NCBI RefSeq assembly: GCF_030813795.1
Contig: NZ_JAUSUX010000010.1
Span: forward strand, 42,547 to 106,546
DNA from: Desulfofundulus luciae
GTDB taxonomy: Bacteria > Bacillota > Desulfotomaculia > Desulfotomaculales > Desulfovirgulaceae
Direction: 5' to 3'
DNA length: 64,000 nucleotides
Shown piece after piece: positions 8,820-18,275 of the stretch. Under the pieces are notes generated by a model. It was not told the origin of the DNA and made no database searches. It saw nothing but the letters and a program-made list of their open reading frames with translations. The translations under genes and the position numbers were made by a program. Each line of letters starts with the position of its first letter. Within the stretch, counting starts at the first letter, position 1.

Positions 8820-9977
8820 ATGGGGAGTGAGCCCGTGGTCATCAGCCTGTACATTCACGTACCTTTTTGCATTCGCAAATGCCGGTACTGCGACTTTGTT
8901 TCCTATACCTATGACCCGGAGGCCGCCCGCCGGTACCGGGTCGCGCTTTTACAGGAAATGGCCCTGTACCACGAGCGGCTAACCCAACAGGAGAGGCGGC
9001 TAAAAACCATTTTCATCGGCGGGGGCACCCCCACCTGTCTGCCGGAGGAAGACCTGGCAGCCATTCTGGAAGGATGCAGCCGTTATTTTCAGTGGCTTTC
9101 CGGGGTGGAGGTGACCGTGGAGGCCAATCCCGGCACGGTGGATTTATCAAAGCTAAAGACCTTGCGCTACGCCGGTGTCAACCGCCTTTCCCTGGGGGTG
9201 CAGACCTGTTCGGACCACCTTTTGAGCTTGCTTGGAAGGTTACATGATTTTACCCAGGCGGTAGAGGCGGTGCAGTTGGCCCGCCGGGCTGGTTTTGACA
9301 ATCTTAACCTGGATCTTATCTTTGCCATACCCGGCCAAACCATGGCGGATTGGCAACACTGCCTTGATAAAATTTTGGCCTTACAGCCGGAGCATATTTC
9401 CGCCTACTCCCTGCAAATAGAGGAAGACACTCCGCTGGCCCGGGCGGTGGCTGAAGGCCGTGTCTTTCCCTGTGACGAGGAAACCGAACTGGCCATGTAC
9501 CGGGAGGTAATCAACTCTCTGGCGGCCCGGGGTTACGAACATTATGAGATTTCCAATTTTGCCCGCCCGGGCTACCGGTGCCGGCATAATTTAACCTACT
9601 GGCACAACGAGCCCTATCTCGGCCTGGGCCTGGCAGCCCATTCCTGCCTTGGGGACGAGCGCTTTTATAATACCGGTTCCCTGGAGGAATACGAGGCGCT
9701 CCTTTTGGCCGGGGGGCTCCCGGTGGCGGGCCGCGAGCATTTATCCCGGACCACCATGATGGCTGAAACGGTATTTCTGGGCCTCCGCCTTATAGAGGGG
9801 CTGGATCTGGAGAAATTTGCAGCCCGTTTTGGGAAAAATATTGAAGAGGTTTTTGGTAAGCAGATAAAGAAATTAAGCAGTTTAGGTTTGGTGGAAATAT
9901 GCTCCAATCACCTGAGGTTGACTTCGCGGGGTTTACCCCTGGCCAATGCTGTCTTCCGGGAGTTTGTGTTGCCTTGA
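8820..9977 (+). CDS. hemW: radical SAM heme chaperone HemW
   Basis: 385 residues. The N-terminal SLYIHVPFCIRKCRYCDF carries the CxxxCxxC radical-SAM cluster motif plus the extra aromatic/Cys typical of HemN/HemW. IFIGGGTPTCL, VEANPGTV, LGVQTCSDHLL and LNLDLIFAIPGQT follow, then the HemN C-terminal domain. HemW family proteins resemble coproporphyrinogen dehydrogenase but act as heme carriers; lepA-hemW-hrcA is the standard Firmicutes order. ATG 8820 directly abuts the lepA stop. The TTGACA of the hrcA promoter overlaps the hemW stop codon. Confidence 0.93.
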   Translation: MGSEPVVISLYIHVPFCIRKCRYCDFVSYTYDPEAARRYRVALLQEMALYHERLTQQERRLKTIFIGGGTPTCLPEEDLAAILEGCSRYFQWLSGVEVTVEANPGTVDLSKLKTLRYAGVNRLSLGVQTCSDHLLSLLGRLHDFTQAVEAVQLARRAGFDNLNLDLIFAIPGQTMADWQHCLDKILALQPEHISAYSLQIEEDTPLARAVAEGRVFPCDEETELAMYREVINSLAARGYEHYEISNFARPGYRCRHNLTYWHNEPYLGLGLAAHSCLGDERFYNTGSLEEYEALLLAGGLPVAGREHLSRTTMMAETVFLGLRLIEGLDLEKFAARFGKNIEEVFGKQIKKLSSLGLVEICSNHLRLTSRGLPLANAVFREFVLP

Positions 9978-10002
9978 CAAATGTTCAGTCCGGTGCTATG
10001 TT
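9974..10002 (+). promoter_or_regulatory. promoter of the hrcA-dnaK heat-shock operon
   Basis: A perfect TTGACA (9974-9979), a 17-base spacer and TATGTT (9997-10002), lying over the hemW stop codon and 14 bases before the CIRCE operator. A strong vegetative promoter repressed by HrcA is the expected arrangement. Confidence 0.85.
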
Positions 10003-10016
10003 TAACATAAAAGGGT

Positions 10017-10043
10017 TTAGCACTCAGCACAATCGAGTGCTAA
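10017..10043 (+). promoter_or_regulatory. CIRCE operator (HrcA binding site)
   Basis: TTAGCACTC, nine bases, GAGTGCTAA: an exact match to the CIRCE consensus. HrcA dimers bind it and repress until heat shock titrates the chaperonin needed to keep HrcA folded. It lies between the promoter and the hrcA start and is in the 5' leader of the whole operon. Confidence 0.97.
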
Positions 10044-10060
10044 CAAAGGGGGTGCTAAGG

Positions 10061-11107
10061 GTGAGAATGGATGCCCGCAAGCAGGATATCCTTCTGGCCA
10101 TTATCACCGATTACATTGCCACCGCTGAACCGGTGGGTTCCCGCACTATCGCCCGGAAATACCGGCTGGGCATCAGTCCGGCCACCATCCGCAATGAGAT
10201 GGCCGATCTGGAGGAGATGGGTTATATTGAACAGCCACATACCTCCGCCGGACGAATCCCTTCGGAGTTAGGATACCGGTATTACGTGGATTATTTGATG
10301 AAACGGCAGGAGCTAACCGTCGAGGAAGAAGAGTTGATCCGCAAAAGCTATCGCCAGAAAGTGCGGGATGTGGGAGAAGTAATTCAACGCACGGGACAGT
10401 TATTGTCCCAGTTGACCCAGTACGCCGCCATGGTGCTTCCGCCCAAAATCGGTACCAGCAGCTTTAAATACATACGCCTGGTTCAACTGGGTCCCGAGCA
10501 GGCCATGCTGGTCGCCATTATGGATAGCGGCACCGTGCACCACCGGATTATTGATATACCCAGTGGCATAACCTCCGAGGACCTGGAAACCATCTCCACG
10601 GTGCTGAATGCCAAACTTCAGGGTCGCACTATGGACAGCATTAAGCTAACCCTGGTGAAGGAAATTTACTTTGAACTGGTCAAGCATAAGCACATTATTG
10701 AGCTGGCCATGGAACTGTTGCAGGATAGCCTGACCAGGCAGCCGGAGGACAGAATATATCTTGGCGGGATCCTTAATATATTAAATCAACCGGAATTCCA
10801 TAATGTGGAGAAGGTTAAAACCTTGCTCAGCCTGCTGGAACAGGAAAATCTTCTGTGTAATTTATTAGCTGACGACGTGGGCAAAGAAGGCGTTACCGTG
10901 CGCATTGGCCGGGAGATCCGCTGCCGGCAGATGAGCAACTGCAGTATGGTCGTGGCCACCTACCGGTTGAAAGGGAAGCCCGTCGGGTCTATTGGCGTTT
11001 TGGGTCCAACCCGCATGGATTACGCCAGGGTGGTCACCGTAGTGGAGCATTTGACCAAAAACCTTTCCCGCGCCCTGGAAGATCTCCTGGGAGGCGGGGG
11101 CAAATAA
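10061..11107 (+). CDS. hrcA: heat-inducible transcription repressor HrcA
   Basis: 348 residues. The N-terminal winged helix carries PVGSRTIARKYRLGISPATIRNEMADLEEMGYIEQPHTSAGRIPSELGYRYYVD, the HrcA signature; a GAF-like core and a dimerisation domain follow (LLGGGGK end). It represses this operon through CIRCE. Start GTG 10061 has AAGGGGG 8 bases upstream; ATG 10067 is an alternative. In many Gram-positives GroEL is the HrcA partner; here the next gene is an archaeal-like chaperonin, which might serve or read the same feedback (inference). Confidence 0.95.
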   Translation: MRMDARKQDILLAIITDYIATAEPVGSRTIARKYRLGISPATIRNEMADLEEMGYIEQPHTSAGRIPSELGYRYYVDYLMKRQELTVEEEELIRKSYRQKVRDVGEVIQRTGQLLSQLTQYAAMVLPPKIGTSSFKYIRLVQLGPEQAMLVAIMDSGTVHHRIIDIPSGITSEDLETISTVLNAKLQGRTMDSIKLTLVKEIYFELVKHKHIIELAMELLQDSLTRQPEDRIYLGGILNILNQPEFHNVEKVKTLLSLLEQENLLCNLLADDVGKEGVTVRIGREIRCRQMSNCSMVVATYRLKGKPVGSIGVLGPTRMDYARVVTVVEHLTKNLSRALEDLLGGGGK

Positions 11108-11120
11108 GGGGGAGCGGGTT

Positions 11121-12689
11121 TTGAGTCTCAAGCAGCAGGCCAGCACGGGCACGGAAGTGGATGAGCGGCTGGCGGCCCTGGTCACCAATGCCAACGCCGT
11201 TCGTGCCATTGCTTCGGCAGTAGAAGGTACCCTGGGGCCAAAGGGCCTGGATACCATGCTGGTGGATAAATTTGGGGAAGTGGTCATTACCAACGACGGT
11301 GTAACCATTCTCACCATGATGGAGGCCAATCATCCCGCGGCCCGGATGTTAATCAATATTGCCAAGGCCCAGCAGGAGGAAATTGGCGACGGTACCACCA
11401 CTGCTACGGTAATGGCCGGGGCCATGGTTGGTGCCGGGGTGGAGCAGGTGGCCCGGGGAGTGCCGGTAGCCCGGGTTATTGAGGGCATCCGGGCGGGAGT
11501 TAAGCGGGGCCTGGAGGTTATGATGCAAAAGGCCCGGCCGGTGGCAGATCTGGACGACCCATTAATCTATCAGGTTGCCCTGGTGGCCGGACGGGGGCAC
11601 GAGGATATTGCGGCCCTGGTGGTGCAGGCGGCCAGGATGATTGGCCGGGATAAGCTCTTAGACCGGGCCTTTCGCTTTTCAGATACCGTCATGGCTGAGG
11701 AAGGGGCGGATAACCAGGTTTTTATGGGCGTGATCGTAAACAAGGAGCCCATGAACCGCCAGATGCCCCGGGAACTGACGGATGCTGGGGTGCTGGTAAT
11801 TGATGATGCCCTGGAGCCGGAGGAAATTGAGGAGGAAGCCCTGGCCACCGAAGCCGGCTTTGCCCGTTACATGGAGTTGCAGGACCAGTTCCGGGAAAAC
11901 ATACAGAAAATTATTGACTTGCAGGTGGGGCTGGTGCTGGCCGACCGGGGCGTCCATGACGTTGCCGAAGAAATGCTCACCGATGCCGGCATCATGGTCG
12001 TCCAGAGGGTGGCCAACAAGGAGCTGCGCCGGGTGGCCGAACACACCGGGGCGCGGATGATCAAGCGCACCGGGTTGAAAAAAGATTTGGAACAGATCAA
12101 GCGGTGCCTCGGCCGTTGCCGCCGGGTTTTTCATGATGAAAAGCTGGAACAGGTCTGGATTCAGGAAGGTGCCGGAAAGCCCATGGCTACCGTCCTGGTG
12201 GGTGCCGCTACCGCCGAGGTGGTAGGGGAAAGGGAGCGTATTGCCAAGGATGCCGCTTCCGCCGTACAGGCAGCCGTGAAGGGAGGAGTCGTTCCCGGCG
12301 GGGGAGCTCTGGAGCTGGCCGTGGCCCGGGAAGTGGAAAAGGTCCGGGCCTCCATGCGCGGCATGACCGCCTACGGGGTGGATTGCGTGGTGGAAGCTTT
12401 GAAACGCCCCCTGGCCCAGATTGTGGCCAATGCGGGCTTCAATCCCCTGGAAAAGATTGGCGATGTCATGGCCGCCCAGGTGGAGACGGGGAACGATGCC
12501 CTGGCCGTGGACTGCGATACGGGCCAGGTAGCGGATATGTACGAGCTGGGAGTTGTGGACCCCGTTCTGGTGAAGACTTACGCCTTTAAAGCCGCCGGGG
12601 AGATTGCCGAAGCCATTTTACGGATTGATACCATCATCAAGAAGCGGGAAGACAGGGAGGTAAACCCGAAACAGGCGACGGACTTATAA
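11121..12689 (+). CDS. group III (archaeal-like) chaperonin
   Basis: 522 residues, HSP60 superfamily but resembling thermosome/CCT rather than GroEL. It has GTLGPKGLDTMLVDKFGEVVITNDGVTILTMME near 37-67 (archaeal NDGATIL-type, not the GroEL form), the ATPase motif GDGTTTATVMAG at 89-100, GLVLADRGVHDVAEEMLTDAGIMVVQRV in the apical domain, and VVPGGGALELAVAR near 390. It lacks the GroEL GGM tail, and no GroES partner is adjacent. Bacterial group III chaperonins of this type are known from a few clostridia such as Carboxydothermus, encoded within the dnaK operon. Starts at TTG 11121 behind AAGGGGGAG, 13 bases after hrcA. Confidence 0.92.
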   Translation: MSLKQQASTGTEVDERLAALVTNANAVRAIASAVEGTLGPKGLDTMLVDKFGEVVITNDGVTILTMMEANHPAARMLINIAKAQQEEIGDGTTTATVMAGAMVGAGVEQVARGVPVARVIEGIRAGVKRGLEVMMQKARPVADLDDPLIYQVALVAGRGHEDIAALVVQAARMIGRDKLLDRAFRFSDTVMAEEGADNQVFMGVIVNKEPMNRQMPRELTDAGVLVIDDALEPEEIEEEALATEAGFARYMELQDQFRENIQKIIDLQVGLVLADRGVHDVAEEMLTDAGIMVVQRVANKELRRVAEHTGARMIKRTGLKKDLEQIKRCLGRCRRVFHDEKLEQVWIQEGAGKPMATVLVGAATAEVVGERERIAKDAASAVQAAVKGGVVPGGGALELAVAREVEKVRASMRGMTAYGVDCVVEALKRPLAQIVANAGFNPLEKIGDVMAAQVETGNDALAVDCDTGQVADMYELGVVDPVLVKTYAFKAAGEIAEAILRIDTIIKKREDREVNPKQATDL

Positions 12690-12706
12690 CTGGCGAGGTG
12701 ACGGAG

Positions 12707-13420
12707 ATGGAAGAACAAAAAGTCCCTCAAAATATAGAGGCTGAGGAAACCAGGCCTGCCGGTGCCACCCAGGAAAGCCCACCGGCAGGGGAATCCGGCA
12801 GCGAAGCCCAAAATGCCCCTGCCGGTCAATACGGTTTGCCGGACGATGGACAGCAGCCGGCAGGTGAATCCCGGCAGGAAATGGATGTAAAGGAACTGGA
12901 GCGACGCCTGGCCGAACAAACGGCCCTGGCCCAGGATTATTTCCAGCGCCTGGCAAGGGTGCAGGCCGATTTTGAAAACTACCGGCGCCGCATAAACCGG
13001 GAGCGGGAAGAATGGTTTAAATATGCTTCCCAGCCCCTGGTGGCGGAGCTGTTGTCCGTGCTGGATAACTTTGAGCGGGCACTGGCGGCCCGGGAGGAGG
13101 ACCCCGCCCGGGTGGTGGCGGGGGTGGAAATGATCTACCGCCAGCTCAAGGAAATCCTTACCAGGGAGGGGCTTTCTCCCGTGCCGGCGGTAAATGAACC
13201 CTTTGATCCTGCCAAACACGAGGCAATCATGCAGGAAGAAACCGATGCTTACCCGGACAACACCGTTATAGAGGAACTGCGCCGGGGCTACTATTTTAAG
13301 GACCGGCTGTTGCGGCCGGCCATGGTCAAGGTGGCCCGGGCGGTGTCCTCGCCGGAGGAGCAAAATCAAGGGCAGGAAAAAGAAAACAAAGAGAACAACC
13401 AGACCAGCAGTGTCTGTTAA
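12707..13420 (+). CDS. grpE: nucleotide exchange factor GrpE
   Basis: About 237 residues. A low-complexity acidic/Pro-rich N-terminal stretch (1-65) precedes a coiled coil and the conserved GrpE core: QRLARVQADFENYRRR, VLDNFERAL, then the beta domain FDPAKHEAIMQEETDAYPDNTVIEELRRGYYFKDRLLRPAMVKVA. GrpE releases ADP from DnaK and acts as its thermosensor. ATG 12707 is used because GAGGTGA lies 5 bases upstream; GTG 12698 is in frame but inside that site. Confidence 0.96.
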   Translation: MEEQKVPQNIEAEETRPAGATQESPPAGESGSEAQNAPAGQYGLPDDGQQPAGESRQEMDVKELERRLAEQTALAQDYFQRLARVQADFENYRRRINREREEWFKYASQPLVAELLSVLDNFERALAAREEDPARVVAGVEMIYRQLKEILTREGLSPVPAVNEPFDPAKHEAIMQEETDAYPDNTVIEELRRGYYFKDRLLRPAMVKVARAVSSPEEQNQGQEKENKENNQTSSVC

Positions 13421-13436
13421 GGAGGGGAATTTATAG

Positions 13437-15263
13437 ATGGGGAAGGTTATAGGCATTGACCTTGGTACTACCAACTCCTGTATGGCCGTCATGGAAGGCG
13501 GCGAGGTAATCGTTATTCCCAACGCTGAAGGAGAACGCATTACTCCTTCTGTAGTTGGTTTCACCAAAACTGGCGAGCGCCTGGTGGGCCAGTTGGCCAA
13601 GCGCCAGGCAGTGAGCAACCCGGAACGGACCATCAGGTCCATCAAGCGGCACATGGGTACCAATTACAGGGTAAAAATTGACGATAAGGAATATACCCCC
13701 GAGGAAATTTCGGCCATGATCCTGCAGAAACTAAAGGCTGACGCCGAGGCCTACCTGGGGGAAAAGGTGGAGAAGGCGGTTATTACCGTACCCGCTTACT
13801 TTACCGATTCCCAGCGGCAGGCCACAAAGGATGCAGGTAGAATTGCCGGCCTTGAGGTGCTGCGCATTATCAACGAGCCTACCGCTGCCTCCCTGGCCTA
13901 CGGGCTGGACAAAGAGGAGGATCAGACCATCCTGGTGTTCGACCTGGGTGGAGGTACCTTTGACGTATCCATACTGGAGCTGGGCGACGGCGTCTTTGAA
14001 GTGAAGGCCACCAGCGGAAACAACCGCCTGGGCGGCGATGATTTCGACCAGCGGATCATGGACTGGCTGATCGAGCAGTTTAAGAAAGAGACGGGCATTG
14101 ACCTGCGCAACGACCGTATGGCCATGCAGCGGCTGAAGGAAGCTGCCGAGAAGGCCAAAATTGAACTGAGCAGTGTCACCACCACCAATATCAACCTGCC
14201 CTTTATTTCCGCCGATGCCAGTGGTCCCAAGCACCTGGACGTGACCCTTACCCGGGCCAAGTTTGAAGAACTGACCGCCGACCTGGTGGAAATGACCATG
14301 GGCCCGACCCGGCAGGCCCTGGCGGACGCCGGCCTGGAGCCCAAGGACATCCACAAGGTGATCCTGGTGGGCGGTTCCACCCGGATTCCGGCAGTCCAGG
14401 AAGCCATTCGCAAGTTCCTGGGCAAAGAGCCCTACAAGGGGATCAACCCGGACGAGTGTGTGGCCATTGGGGCGGCCATTCAGGCCGCAGTGCTGGCCGG
14501 CGAGGTCAAGGACGTGCTGCTTCTGGACGTAACGCCCCTCTCCCTGGGCATTGAAACCCTGGGCGGCGTCTTTACCAAGATCATTGAGCGGAATACCACC
14601 ATTCCCACTTCCAAGAGCCAGATCTTCACCACCGCCGCCGACGGCCAGACTACGGTGGAAATCCATGTGCTCCAGGGCGAACGCCCGATGGCGGCCGACA
14701 ACAAGACCCTGGGACGGTTTACCCTTACCGGTATTCCCCCGGCACCACGGGGAGTGCCGCAAATTGAAGTTAAGTTTGATATCGACGTAAACGGCATTGT
14801 CAACGTTTCCGCCAAGGATCTGGCCACCGGCAAGGCCCAGAGCATTACTATCAGCGGCACTTCCCGGCTCTCGGAAGAAGAAATCCAGCGCATGGTTAAA
14901 GATGCGGAAAGACATGCCGAGGAAGACCGCAAGCGAAAAGAAGAGGCGGAACTGCGTAACCAGGCGGACAGCATGATTTACCAGGCGGAAAAAACCATTA
15001 AGGACCTGGGAGACAAGGCCGACAAGGCCAGGGTGGAAGAAGTGAAGAAGGCCGTGGAAAGGCTGAAAGAAGCCCTGGGCGGAAAGGACATGCAGCTCAT
15101 CAAATCCCGCATCGATGAACTGACCAAGCCCCTTTATGAATTGTCCGCCCTTCTTTACCAGCAGCATGCCCAGCAGGCCCAGGCCGGCGGTGGCGGCGCT
15201 ACCGGTTCCGGGGGCGAAAAAGTGGTGGATGCTGATTACGAAGTCAAAGACGATCAGAAGTAA
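13437..15263 (+). CDS. dnaK: chaperone DnaK (Hsp70)
   Basis: 608 residues. The ATPase domain starts [13 protein letters not shown]; phosphate and adenosine motifs include [31 protein letters not shown] and [14 protein letters not shown]. The substrate domain follows the linker [18 protein letters not shown], and the helical lid ends with an acidic tail containing VVDADYEV. The length and the deletion in the ATPase domain typical of Gram-positive Hsp70 fit. RBS AAGGAGGGG precedes ATG 13437. The dnaK mRNA continues into dnaJ across a 174-base gap with its own promoter-like site. Confidence 0.99.
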   Translation: MGKVIGIDLGTTNSCMAVMEGGEVIVIPNAEGERITPSVVGFTKTGERLVGQLAKRQAVSNPERTIRSIKRHMGTNYRVKIDDKEYTPEEISAMILQKLKADAEAYLGEKVEKAVITVPAYFTDSQRQATKDAGRIAGLEVLRIINEPTAASLAYGLDKEEDQTILVFDLGGGTFDVSILELGDGVFEVKATSGNNRLGGDDFDQRIMDWLIEQFKKETGIDLRNDRMAMQRLKEAAEKAKIELSSVTTTNINLPFISADASGPKHLDVTLTRAKFEELTADLVEMTMGPTRQALADAGLEPKDIHKVILVGGSTRIPAVQEAIRKFLGKEPYKGINPDECVAIGAAIQAAVLAGEVKDVLLLDVTPLSLGIETLGGVFTKIIERNTTIPTSKSQIFTTAADGQTTVEIHVLQGERPMAADNKTLGRFTLTGIPPAPRGVPQIEVKFDIDVNGIVNVSAKDLATGKAQSITISGTSRLSEEEIQRMVKDAERHAEEDRKRKEEAELRNQADSMIYQAEKTIKDLGDKADKARVEEVKKAVERLKEALGGKDMQLIKSRIDELTKPLYELSALLYQQHAQQAQAGGGGATGSGGEKVVDADYEVKDDQK

Positions 15264-15293
15264 TTGGCAGTAGCCGCAGCAATATTGTATAAT
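15264..15293 (+). promoter_or_regulatory. internal promoter between dnaK and dnaJ
   Basis: TTGGCA (15264-15269), 18 bases, perfect TATAAT (15288-15293), starting one base after the dnaK stop. No CIRCE follows, so dnaJ and the downstream rRNA/tRNA modification genes could be expressed without heat shock. Confidence 0.6.
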
Positions 15294-15338
15294 ACTAGCG
15301 GATGTGCTTTCGCGTCGCAATTTGTTGTGCGATTTCTT

Positions 15339-15373
15339 CTGGCCGGTGGTTTATGAAGACGACTGCCGGCCAG
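15339..15373 (+). other. hairpin in the dnaK-dnaJ spacer
   Basis: A perfect 8-bp inverted repeat, CTGGCCGG (15339-15346) and CCGGCCAG (15366-15373), downstream of the internal promoter. Only a short T-run (TTT) follows, so it may be an mRNA processing or stability element, or a weak attenuator. Confidence 0.45.
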
Positions 15374-15437
15374 GTTTGCATTGTTACCAGGAGGCGTTTG
15401 GCAATACAAGAAGGTATAGTCAGGTGGTGGTAACGCC

Positions 15438-16574
15438 ATGGCAAAGCGTGACTACTACGAAATCCTGGGAATATCCCGGGACGCCACGCAGGAGGAAATC
15501 AAAAAAGCCTACCGCAAGCTGGCCCGGCAGTACCACCCCGACGCCAATCCCAACGATAAGGATGCGGAGGCCAAATTTAAGGAAATAACTGAAGCCTACG
15601 AAGTTTTGAGCGACCCGGAGAAAAGGGCTCAGTATGACCGCTTTGGCCATGCCGCCACCGGTAATCAAGGATTTGGCGGGTTCGAGGGGTTTGGCGGTTT
15701 TGGCGGCTTTGGTAGCGATTTTGGCGGCCTGGGGGATATTTTCGACATGTTCTTTGGCGGGTCCACCCGGCACAGGCGCGGTCCAGAAAAAGGCGATGAC
15801 ATCCGGGTGGATCTGGAGCTTTCCTTTAAAGAGGCCGCCTTTGGCCTGGAGAAGGATATCCGGGTACCCCGCATGGAGCCATGCAGCACCTGTGACGGTA
15901 CCGGGGCCGCTCCCGGGACCCGTCCTGTGACCTGTCCCGTGTGCGGGGGCTCCGGGCAGATTCAATTTGCCCAGAGCACACCCTTCGGGCGTATTTTACA
16001 ATCCCGCACCTGCGACCGTTGCCGCGGTGCAGGCCGCATTATCGAAAAGCCCTGCGCCAACTGTCACGGCAGCGGGCAGGTTCGCCGCACCCGCACCATC
16101 AACATCAAGATCCCCGCCGGTGTGGACGACGGGACGAGGCTGCGGGTAGCCGGTGAGGGAGAGGCCGGCTTAAGGGGTGGACCGCCGGGAGACCTGTATA
16201 TTTACATTCGCGTCCGGCCTCACAAGATCTTTAAACGTGAGGGCAATGACGTGATCATGGAACTGCCCATTTCCTTTGCCCAGGCTGCCCTGGGAGATGA
16301 GGTGGAAGTACCCACCCTTGAAGGCAAGGCAACCATACGTATTCCCGAGGGCACCCAGCACGGCACCGTCTTCCGCCTGCGGGGCAAGGGTATTCCCGAC
16401 CTGAGCGGGTACGGGCGGGGTGACCAGCTGGTACGGGTCAAGGTGATGGTTCCCACCAGGCTTACCGAGGAACAGAAGAAGCTGTTACGCCAGTTTGCCC
16501 GGTTGAGCGGGGAGAACCCGGCCGGGGTGGAAAAGGGTTTCTTTGATAAAGTAAGGGACGCCTTTATGGGTTAA
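15438..16574 (+). CDS. dnaJ: chaperone DnaJ (Hsp40)
   Basis: 378 residues. J domain 1-70 with the HPD motif (YHPDANPN), a Gly/Phe-rich linker (75-110), the zinc domain with four CxxCxGxG-type repeats ([32 protein letters not shown], about 150-215), and C-terminal substrate-binding domains. It stimulates DnaK ATPase and delivers clients. Starts at ATG 15438; prmA follows after 16 bases. Confidence 0.98.
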   Translation: MAKRDYYEILGISRDATQEEIKKAYRKLARQYHPDANPNDKDAEAKFKEITEAYEVLSDPEKRAQYDRFGHAATGNQGFGGFEGFGGFGGFGSDFGGLGDIFDMFFGGSTRHRRGPEKGDDIRVDLELSFKEAAFGLEKDIRVPRMEPCSTCDGTGAAPGTRPVTCPVCGGSGQIQFAQSTPFGRILQSRTCDRCRGAGRIIEKPCANCHGSGQVRRTRTINIKIPAGVDDGTRLRVAGEGEAGLRGGPPGDLYIYIRVRPHKIFKREGNDVIMELPISFAQAALGDEVEVPTLEGKATIRIPEGTQHGTVFRLRGKGIPDLSGYGRGDQLVRVKVMVPTRLTEEQKKLLRQFARLSGENPAGVEKGFFDKVRDAFMG

Positions 16575-16590
16575 TGGGAGGCCGGTTAAT

Positions 16591-17517
16591 TTGCAGTGGT
16601 TGGAAATTGCCGTCACCACGCCTGACGAGTGGGTTGAGGCGGTAAGCAATATGTTTATTGAGCTGGGTACCGGCGGGGTGGCCATTGAAGACCCCGCCCT
16701 CTTTTCTTTGTATTTACAGGGACCGCAGGATGAGGTGGCTCTGGACCCTCTATCCCTGCCGCGGGAGCCGGTGGTGAAGGCTTACCTGCCCGTGGATGAA
16801 AATCTGGACGCCCGTTTGGCCGCCCTGAAAGAGCGGTTGGCGACTCTGGCCGGTGAGACGGCATTCACCTTAAACACCAGAAAAATGAAAGAAGAGGATT
16901 GGGCCGGTTCCTGGAAGGCATACTATAAGCCCGTTTGTGTGGGCAGGAAACTGGTGGTGAAACCCGCCTGGGAAGAGTACCGGGCCCTCCCGGGCCAGGT
17001 AGTGATTGAAATGGATCCGGGGATGGCCTTTGGTTGCGGCACCCACCCCAGCACGCGCCTTTGTCTTTCCCTGCTGGAGGATGTCCTGGTCGGCGGTGAA
17101 GTGGTGGTGGATGTGGGCACCGGTTCGGGCATCCTGGCCATTGCCGCCGCCCTGCTGGGTGCCCGCCGGGTGGTGGCGGTGGACAACGACCCGGTGGCCG
17201 TGGCGGCCGCCCGGCAAAATGTAGAGCAAAACCGGGTGCAGGACCTGGTGGAGGTCATGTGCGGCGATTTACTGGCCGGTATGGAAGGCCCCGTGGATGT
17301 GGTGGTGGCCAATATCGTGGCCGATGTGATTATTCGCCTCGCCCTCCAGGCGCGTAAGATTCTAAAACCCGCCGGCCTCTTTATTGCTTCGGGTATCATC
17401 AGGGGGCGGGAGCAGGATGTCGCTGGCGCCATGCATTCTCACGGTTTTGAGATTATAGACCGGCGCTGCAGTGGCGAGTGGCATGCCCTGCTGGCCCGTG
17501 GGGGGTGCCGGCCATAG
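16591..17517 (+). CDS. prmA: ribosomal protein L11 methyltransferase
   Basis: 308 residues. An N-terminal substrate-recognition domain begins QWLEIAVTTPDEWVEAVSNMFIELGTGGVAIEDP. The SAM domain has MDPGMAFGCGTHPSTRLCL (substrate loop), VVDVGTGSGILAIAAALLGA (motif I) and VVANIVADVII (NPPY-like). PrmA trimethylates L11. It starts at TTG 16591 with GGGAGG upstream. prmA commonly follows dnaJ in Firmicutes, and rsmE overlaps its 3' end. Confidence 0.95.
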   Translation: MQWLEIAVTTPDEWVEAVSNMFIELGTGGVAIEDPALFSLYLQGPQDEVALDPLSLPREPVVKAYLPVDENLDARLAALKERLATLAGETAFTLNTRKMKEEDWAGSWKAYYKPVCVGRKLVVKPAWEEYRALPGQVVIEMDPGMAFGCGTHPSTRLCLSLLEDVLVGGEVVVDVGTGSGILAIAAALLGARRVVAVDNDPVAVAAARQNVEQNRVQDLVEVMCGDLLAGMEGPVDVVVANIVADVIIRLALQARKILKPAGLFIASGIIRGREQDVAGAMHSHGFEIIDRRCSGEWHALLARGGCRP

Positions 17518-18275
17518 GTTATTTCTTTGTTTCCCCGGAGCAGATTACCGGGGATCGGGTGACCATTACCGGGCCCGATGTGGTGCATATTTCCCGGGTG
17601 TTGCGCCTTGCACCCGGGGACGTGATCACGGTTATGGACGGGCGGGGCAAGGGGTACCGGGTGAGGTTGACCGGCACCACCGGAACTACCGTTGAAGGGG
17701 TGATCCTGGAGCAATTTATCCCCGGGGGAGAAGCTCCCCTGAAGGTGACCCTGGTCCAGGGGCTTTCCAAGGGCGACAAAATGGACATAATTATACAAAA
17801 GAGCACCGAGCTCGGCGTATCCTGTGTGGTTCCTTTAGCCTGTCGCCGTTCCGTGGTCCGGCTTACCCCGGCCAAGGCCCGGGAACGCCAGCAGCGCTGG
17901 CAGCGGATAGCGCTGGAAGCGGCCAAGCAGTCCCGCCGGGCAATAGTGCCCCGGGTCACCGAGGTTATGGATCTGGCGGCAGTGCTTGACCTTATATCCC
18001 CGGGTGCCCTGGCCCTGATGCCCTGGGAGGAGGAACGGGAGTTTTCCCTGAAAGCAGCTCTTAGAGGGCAGTCCTGCGGGGAAGTGTTTATCTTTATCGG
18101 TCCTGAGGGCGGGTTTGCTGCCGGGGAAGTGGCCATGGCCAGGGAAAGGGGCGTACTTTCCGTTTCCCTGGGCCCGCGAATCCTGCGCACGGAAACGGCG
18201 GGACTGGCCACACTGACTATGGTTCTTTATGAGCTGGGGGACCTGGGCGGGTATCCAGCAGGTAGCGACCGGTGA
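17505..18275 (+). CDS. rsmE: 16S rRNA (uracil1498-N3)-methyltransferase RsmE
   Basis: SPOUT-class methyltransferase. The N-terminal PUA-like part has FFVSPEQ...HISRVLRLAPGDVI; the knotted domain has QGLSKGDKMDIIIQKSTELGV, AAKQSRRAIVP, FIGPEGGFAAGEV and LGPRILRTETAGL. GTG 17505 gives a normal N-terminus (GVPAIGYFFV) and overlaps the prmA end by 13 bases; the frame is open further upstream but that would add unconserved residues. Its TGA overlaps the first possible mtaB start. Confidence 0.93.
   Translation: MPAIGYFFVSPEQITGDRVTITGPDVVHISRVLRLAPGDVITVMDGRGKGYRVRLTGTTGTTVEGVILEQFIPGGEAPLKVTLVQGLSKGDKMDIIIQKSTELGVSCVVPLACRRSVVRLTPAKARERQQRWQRIALEAAKQSRRAIVPRVTEVMDLAAVLDLISPGALALMPWEEEREFSLKAALRGQSCGEVFIFIGPEGGFAAGEVAMARERGVLSVSLGPRILRTETAGLATLTMVLYELGDLGGYPAGSDR

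Noticed and set aside
7593..8858. 421-codon open frame opposite lepA
   Set aside because: Shadow of lepA by codon bias; His/Gln-rich composition typical of antisense frames.
9899..10060. longer hrcA starting inside hemW
   Set aside because: It would translate the promoter and CIRCE operator; homology begins at MDARKQD.
13731..15320. 529-codon open frame opposite dnaK
   Set aside because: A shadow of the GC-rich dnaK gene; the sense product is unmistakable and the antisense chain has no family resemblance.
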